A DNA stretch of 64,000 nt, taken from NCBI GenBank assembly GCA_003222895.1, contig QHXI01000050.1:24975-88974 (forward strand), in the 5' to 3' direction. Both the position numbers and the translations under genes were made by a program. The DNA comes from Acidobacteriota bacterium (lineage in GTDB: Bacteria > Acidobacteriota > Blastocatellia > Pyrinomonadales > Pyrinomonadaceae). The notes under the pieces are model-generated. The model was not told where the DNA came from. It worked only from the letters and a program-made list of their open reading frames with translations, and ran no database searches. Numbering within the stretch: the stretch's first letter is position 1; every line of letters starts with the position of its first letter. Of this stretch, positions 61,952 to 64,000 are shown piece by piece.

Positions 61952-62944
61952 ATGAGAAACAGAAATCGTTCGGCGATGGCGCTGCTACTTCTCGCGATGT
62001 TACTCGTGATGCCTGCCTCGGCTTTTACGCAAACGCGCGGCAGCATGACGCTTTATGGCGACGTGAAGCTTCACCAGGATCAGCCAGGCGACAACTCGAT
62101 CGGAAGTTTGACCATTGTGCTTTACGCGCAAGGCGGCGCCACGATCATCGGACGCACTACCGTACCAGTCGGCGGCCGTTATCGTTTCAACAATATTCCG
62201 TCGGCCGAATACGAGCTGGCAGTCGAAGCTGATATGACCGAGATCGCGCGCCTTCACGTATCAGTCTCCGGCCGCCCCGGCTCGGACTATCAACAAGATA
62301 TCGAGTTAGCCATGAAGTCCCCTGGTTCGAATTCAAGTGCAAAACCAGGCACCGTTTCCGCAAACGATTTATATAAACGCAGCGCCGCGAATCAATCGCT
62401 TTTCGACAAATCTCAACGCGCAATCGACGACAAGAAATACGACGATGCCGTGGCATCGCTAACTCAGATCGTCAACGGTGACAACGCGGACTTCCAGGCT
62501 TGGACCGAACTCGGTACCGCCTATTTGTTGCTGAATAAGAAAGGCGATGCTGAGAAGTCTTATCAAAAAGCGCTGGAGGTTCGCCCAACGTTTGGGCTTG
62601 CTTTGTTGAATCTTGGTCGTCTCAGAGTCGGAGAGAAGAAATTCGAAGAAGCGGTCGCGCCGTTAACAACTCTGCTTGAGATAAACCCGGCATCGGCCGA
62701 TGGAAATTTGTTTCTGGGCGAGGCTTACCTGCAAATCAAGAAGGGATCGAAAGCGGTTGGGTATTTGAACGAGGCGGCCAGGCTGGGACGGCCCGAAGCC
62801 CATTTGCGATTAGCCGCGTTGTATGACGCCGTCGGAATGAAAGACAAGGCCGCGATCGAATATGAACAATTTCTCGAAAAGAAACCCGATTACCCGGACA
62901 AGAAGAAGCTGCAAAAGTACATCAGCGATAACAAGAAGCCCTGA
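61952..62944 (+). CDS. Exported TPR protein with carboxypeptidase-like N-terminal domain
   Basis: The ATG at 61952 follows CGGAG; the ORF-track start at 61886 would run through the terminator. The 330-residue product has a signal peptide (ALLLLAMLLVMPASAFTQ). A beta domain follows (SMTLYGDVKLHQDQPGDNSIGSLTIVLYAQGG...GRYRFNNIPSAEYELAVEA), then TPR repeats (DDAVASLTQIVNGDNADFQAWTELGTAYLLLNKKGDAEKSYQKALEV). The plan is the same as the protein at 22082-23380. It probably works in the periplasm. Confidence 0.75.
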   Translation: MRNRNRSAMALLLLAMLLVMPASAFTQTRGSMTLYGDVKLHQDQPGDNSIGSLTIVLYAQGGATIIGRTTVPVGGRYRFNNIPSAEYELAVEADMTEIARLHVSVSGRPGSDYQQDIELAMKSPGSNSSAKPGTVSANDLYKRSAANQSLFDKSQRAIDDKKYDDAVASLTQIVNGDNADFQAWTELGTAYLLLNKKGDAEKSYQKALEVRPTFGLALLNLGRLRVGEKKFEEAVAPLTTLLEINPASADGNLFLGEAYLQIKKGSKAVGYLNEAARLGRPEAHLRLAALYDAVGMKDKAAIEYEQFLEKKPDYPDKKKLQKYISDNKKP

Positions 62945-63053
62945 GTCGCTGCTTCATTTCACTTTCTGAATTTGAAGGGAACCTTGAGTCACGCAGATTC
63001 GTTCAGCAAGCAAAGGCGCTCGGGCGCATTCGTTAGGAATCCTGGAGAACAAA

Positions 63054-63941
63054 ATGAGACGCGTACTGATTGTGGCGGTTTTGATTGTGGCGGCTGCGGC
63101 GGTGGGGTTGTGGCGTTCGCATGGCAGCGTTCGTAACGGTCTGAATCGAATTGTGAACGGAGCGGGTGACAACTCTCAGGGTGTCACCGGCGACGAGACG
63201 CGAAAGACATTCGATCTCAAACCGGGCGCGCGCATCGACATCCAGGGCATCAACGGCCGCGTCGACATTCAAACTTCGGATACCAAGACCGCGGAAGTTT
63301 TTGTGCGTCGAACCGCCGACAGTCCGACTTCTCTTCATCGCCGAGAAATCATCATCGAACAGACCAGCGACGGCATTCTCGTGCGCAGCAAACAAAGCCA
63401 TGTGGGTTTGTGGGAACATCTGTTCGGAAAAGATCCGAAAGAGGAAGTAACGATCAAAGCGCCGCGGCAGATCGCGCTTTCGCTGCGCGGTGTTAATGGC
63501 CGAATCAACGCTACGGACATCGATGGATCGGTTGAAGTCAGAGGCGTCAACGGCCGCGTGGAGTTAGGTCAGGTGACTGAGTCGGCGGAAATCAGTGGCG
63601 TCAACGGAGACATTTCCGTGGGACTGAATAAGCTCGGCGGCCGCGGCGTGCGGGTCAGCGGCGTCAATGGCGGGATCGAATTCAAGCTGGCGAATAGCTT
63701 GAACGCGGATCTCACTGCGCGAGGAATGAATGGCAGTGTGCGCTCGGAAATTCCTGAAGTGACTGTCGACAAAGATCAGTTTGGCGGTCATTACTCCGCG
63801 CGGATCGGCAACGGCGGCGCGCCGATCGATCTCAGCGGCGTTAACGGAAACGTGCGATTGACGCGGGCCGGGACAGTCGCCGACGCGACAGAAACGAGGC
63901 AAACCTCGAAGACTGAGAACCGGGACGCGAAGACGCGCTAG
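63054..63941 (+). CDS. Membrane-anchored DUF4097-like beta-repeat protein
   Basis: The 295-residue protein has one N-terminal membrane or signal segment (VLIVAVLIVAAAAVGLW). A repetitive beta-strand region follows with units marked by G-V/I/M-N-G: GINGRVDI, GVNGRINA, GVNGRVEL, GVNGDISV, GVNGGIEF, GMNGSVRS and GVNGNVRL. This is the pattern of the putative-adhesin family DUF4097, whose repeats are thought to form a beta-helix. Ser, Lys and Glu dominate the tail. It may be a surface or periplasmic structural protein. No ligand is evident. Confidence 0.75.
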   Translation: MRRVLIVAVLIVAAAAVGLWRSHGSVRNGLNRIVNGAGDNSQGVTGDETRKTFDLKPGARIDIQGINGRVDIQTSDTKTAEVFVRRTADSPTSLHRREIIIEQTSDGILVRSKQSHVGLWEHLFGKDPKEEVTIKAPRQIALSLRGVNGRINATDIDGSVEVRGVNGRVELGQVTESAEISGVNGDISVGLNKLGGRGVRVSGVNGGIEFKLANSLNADLTARGMNGSVRSEIPEVTVDKDQFGGHYSARIGNGGAPIDLSGVNGNVRLTRAGTVADATETRQTSKTENRDAKTR

Positions 63942-63968
63942 GCTCTCTTCAAAATTCAGAAATGCAGA

Positions 63969-64000
63969 ACCTCGGTCACTCTGTTTTGAGTGATCGAGGT
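63969..64000. terminator. Hairpin at the right edge, probable terminator
   Basis: acctcggtcactc pairs with gagtgatcgaggt (12 of 13 positions) around tgtttt, 28 bases after the DUF4097-like gene. The window ends at the base of the stem, so a following T-run cannot be checked. Confidence 0.5.

Overview
The window looks like chromosomal DNA from an Acidobacteriota bacterium, probably class Blastocatellia. This is an inference from gene content: a very large carboxypeptidase-domain (Oar-like) TonB-dependent receptor, a DUF1800/DUF1501 secreted pair, LPS genes (lpxD), PilB/PilT/PilC, a LexA-linked ImuA/ImuB/DnaE2 mutasome with a UdgX-type uracil-DNA glycosylase, and many intergenic palindromes. 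I saw no rRNA, tRNA, CRISPR array, transposase or integrase.

Layout. 1-5117 (minus): coaBC, a family-4 UDG, priA and the start of lpxD, which runs off the left edge and is absent from the ORF track. 5305-9358 (plus): a small secreted protein, a FecR-like surface protein, a UDP-sugar dehydrogenase and a sugar-nucleotide epimerase. 9371-14431 (minus): pilB, a small secreted protein, pilT, pilC. 14692-21995: lexA, divergent udgX, then imuA, imuB and dnaE2; this is an SOS mutagenesis and uracil-repair locus with matching candidate operators upstream of lexA and imuB. 22082-24932 (minus): a TPR protein and queE-queC. 25098-28514 (plus): sigma factor, lipoprotein, anti-sigma-like protein, zinc-ribbon membrane protein. 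28611-33660: M28 peptidase, DUF1800, DUF1501. 33774-40235: birA, coaX, a hypothetical, a TrmA/RlmD-type methyltransferase, comEC. 40347-43823: an atypical two-gene cassette, a SAMHD1-like HD phosphohydrolase (broken by a one-base frameshift) overlapping an ImmA/IrrE-type metallopeptidase; this is the best candidate for an undescribed system. 43856-51893 (minus): cysteine dioxygenase, glycerate kinase, ComEA-like protein, FtsK, release factor 2 with its programmed +1 frameshift, Lnt. 52581-55046 (minus): TPR and BON proteins. 55211-63941 (plus): DUF4139, a class A beta-lactamase-like hydrolase, the TonB-dependent receptor, a TPR protein and a DUF4097-like repeat protein.

How the genes fit together. 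PilB/PilT/PilC, ComEC and a ComEA-like protein together suggest natural transformation. LexA, UdgX and ImuA/ImuB/DnaE2 form a damage-tolerance module. CoaBC, CoaX and BirA belong to coenzyme A and biotin metabolism.

The window is also rich in structured repeats. At least twelve loci carry hairpins whose left arm is a short degenerate tandem repeat and whose right arm is roughly complementary; the repeat word differs at each locus but the architecture is shared. Several sit inside genes and add in-frame peptide to DnaE2 (three internal inserts plus its N-terminus), ImuB and QueC. Other families are GCTCCGTAGGAGC hairpins, GTGTCAGAAGC palindromes and a three-armed cloverleaf-like inverted repeat. 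All product names are by reading sequence; no search or alignment was run.
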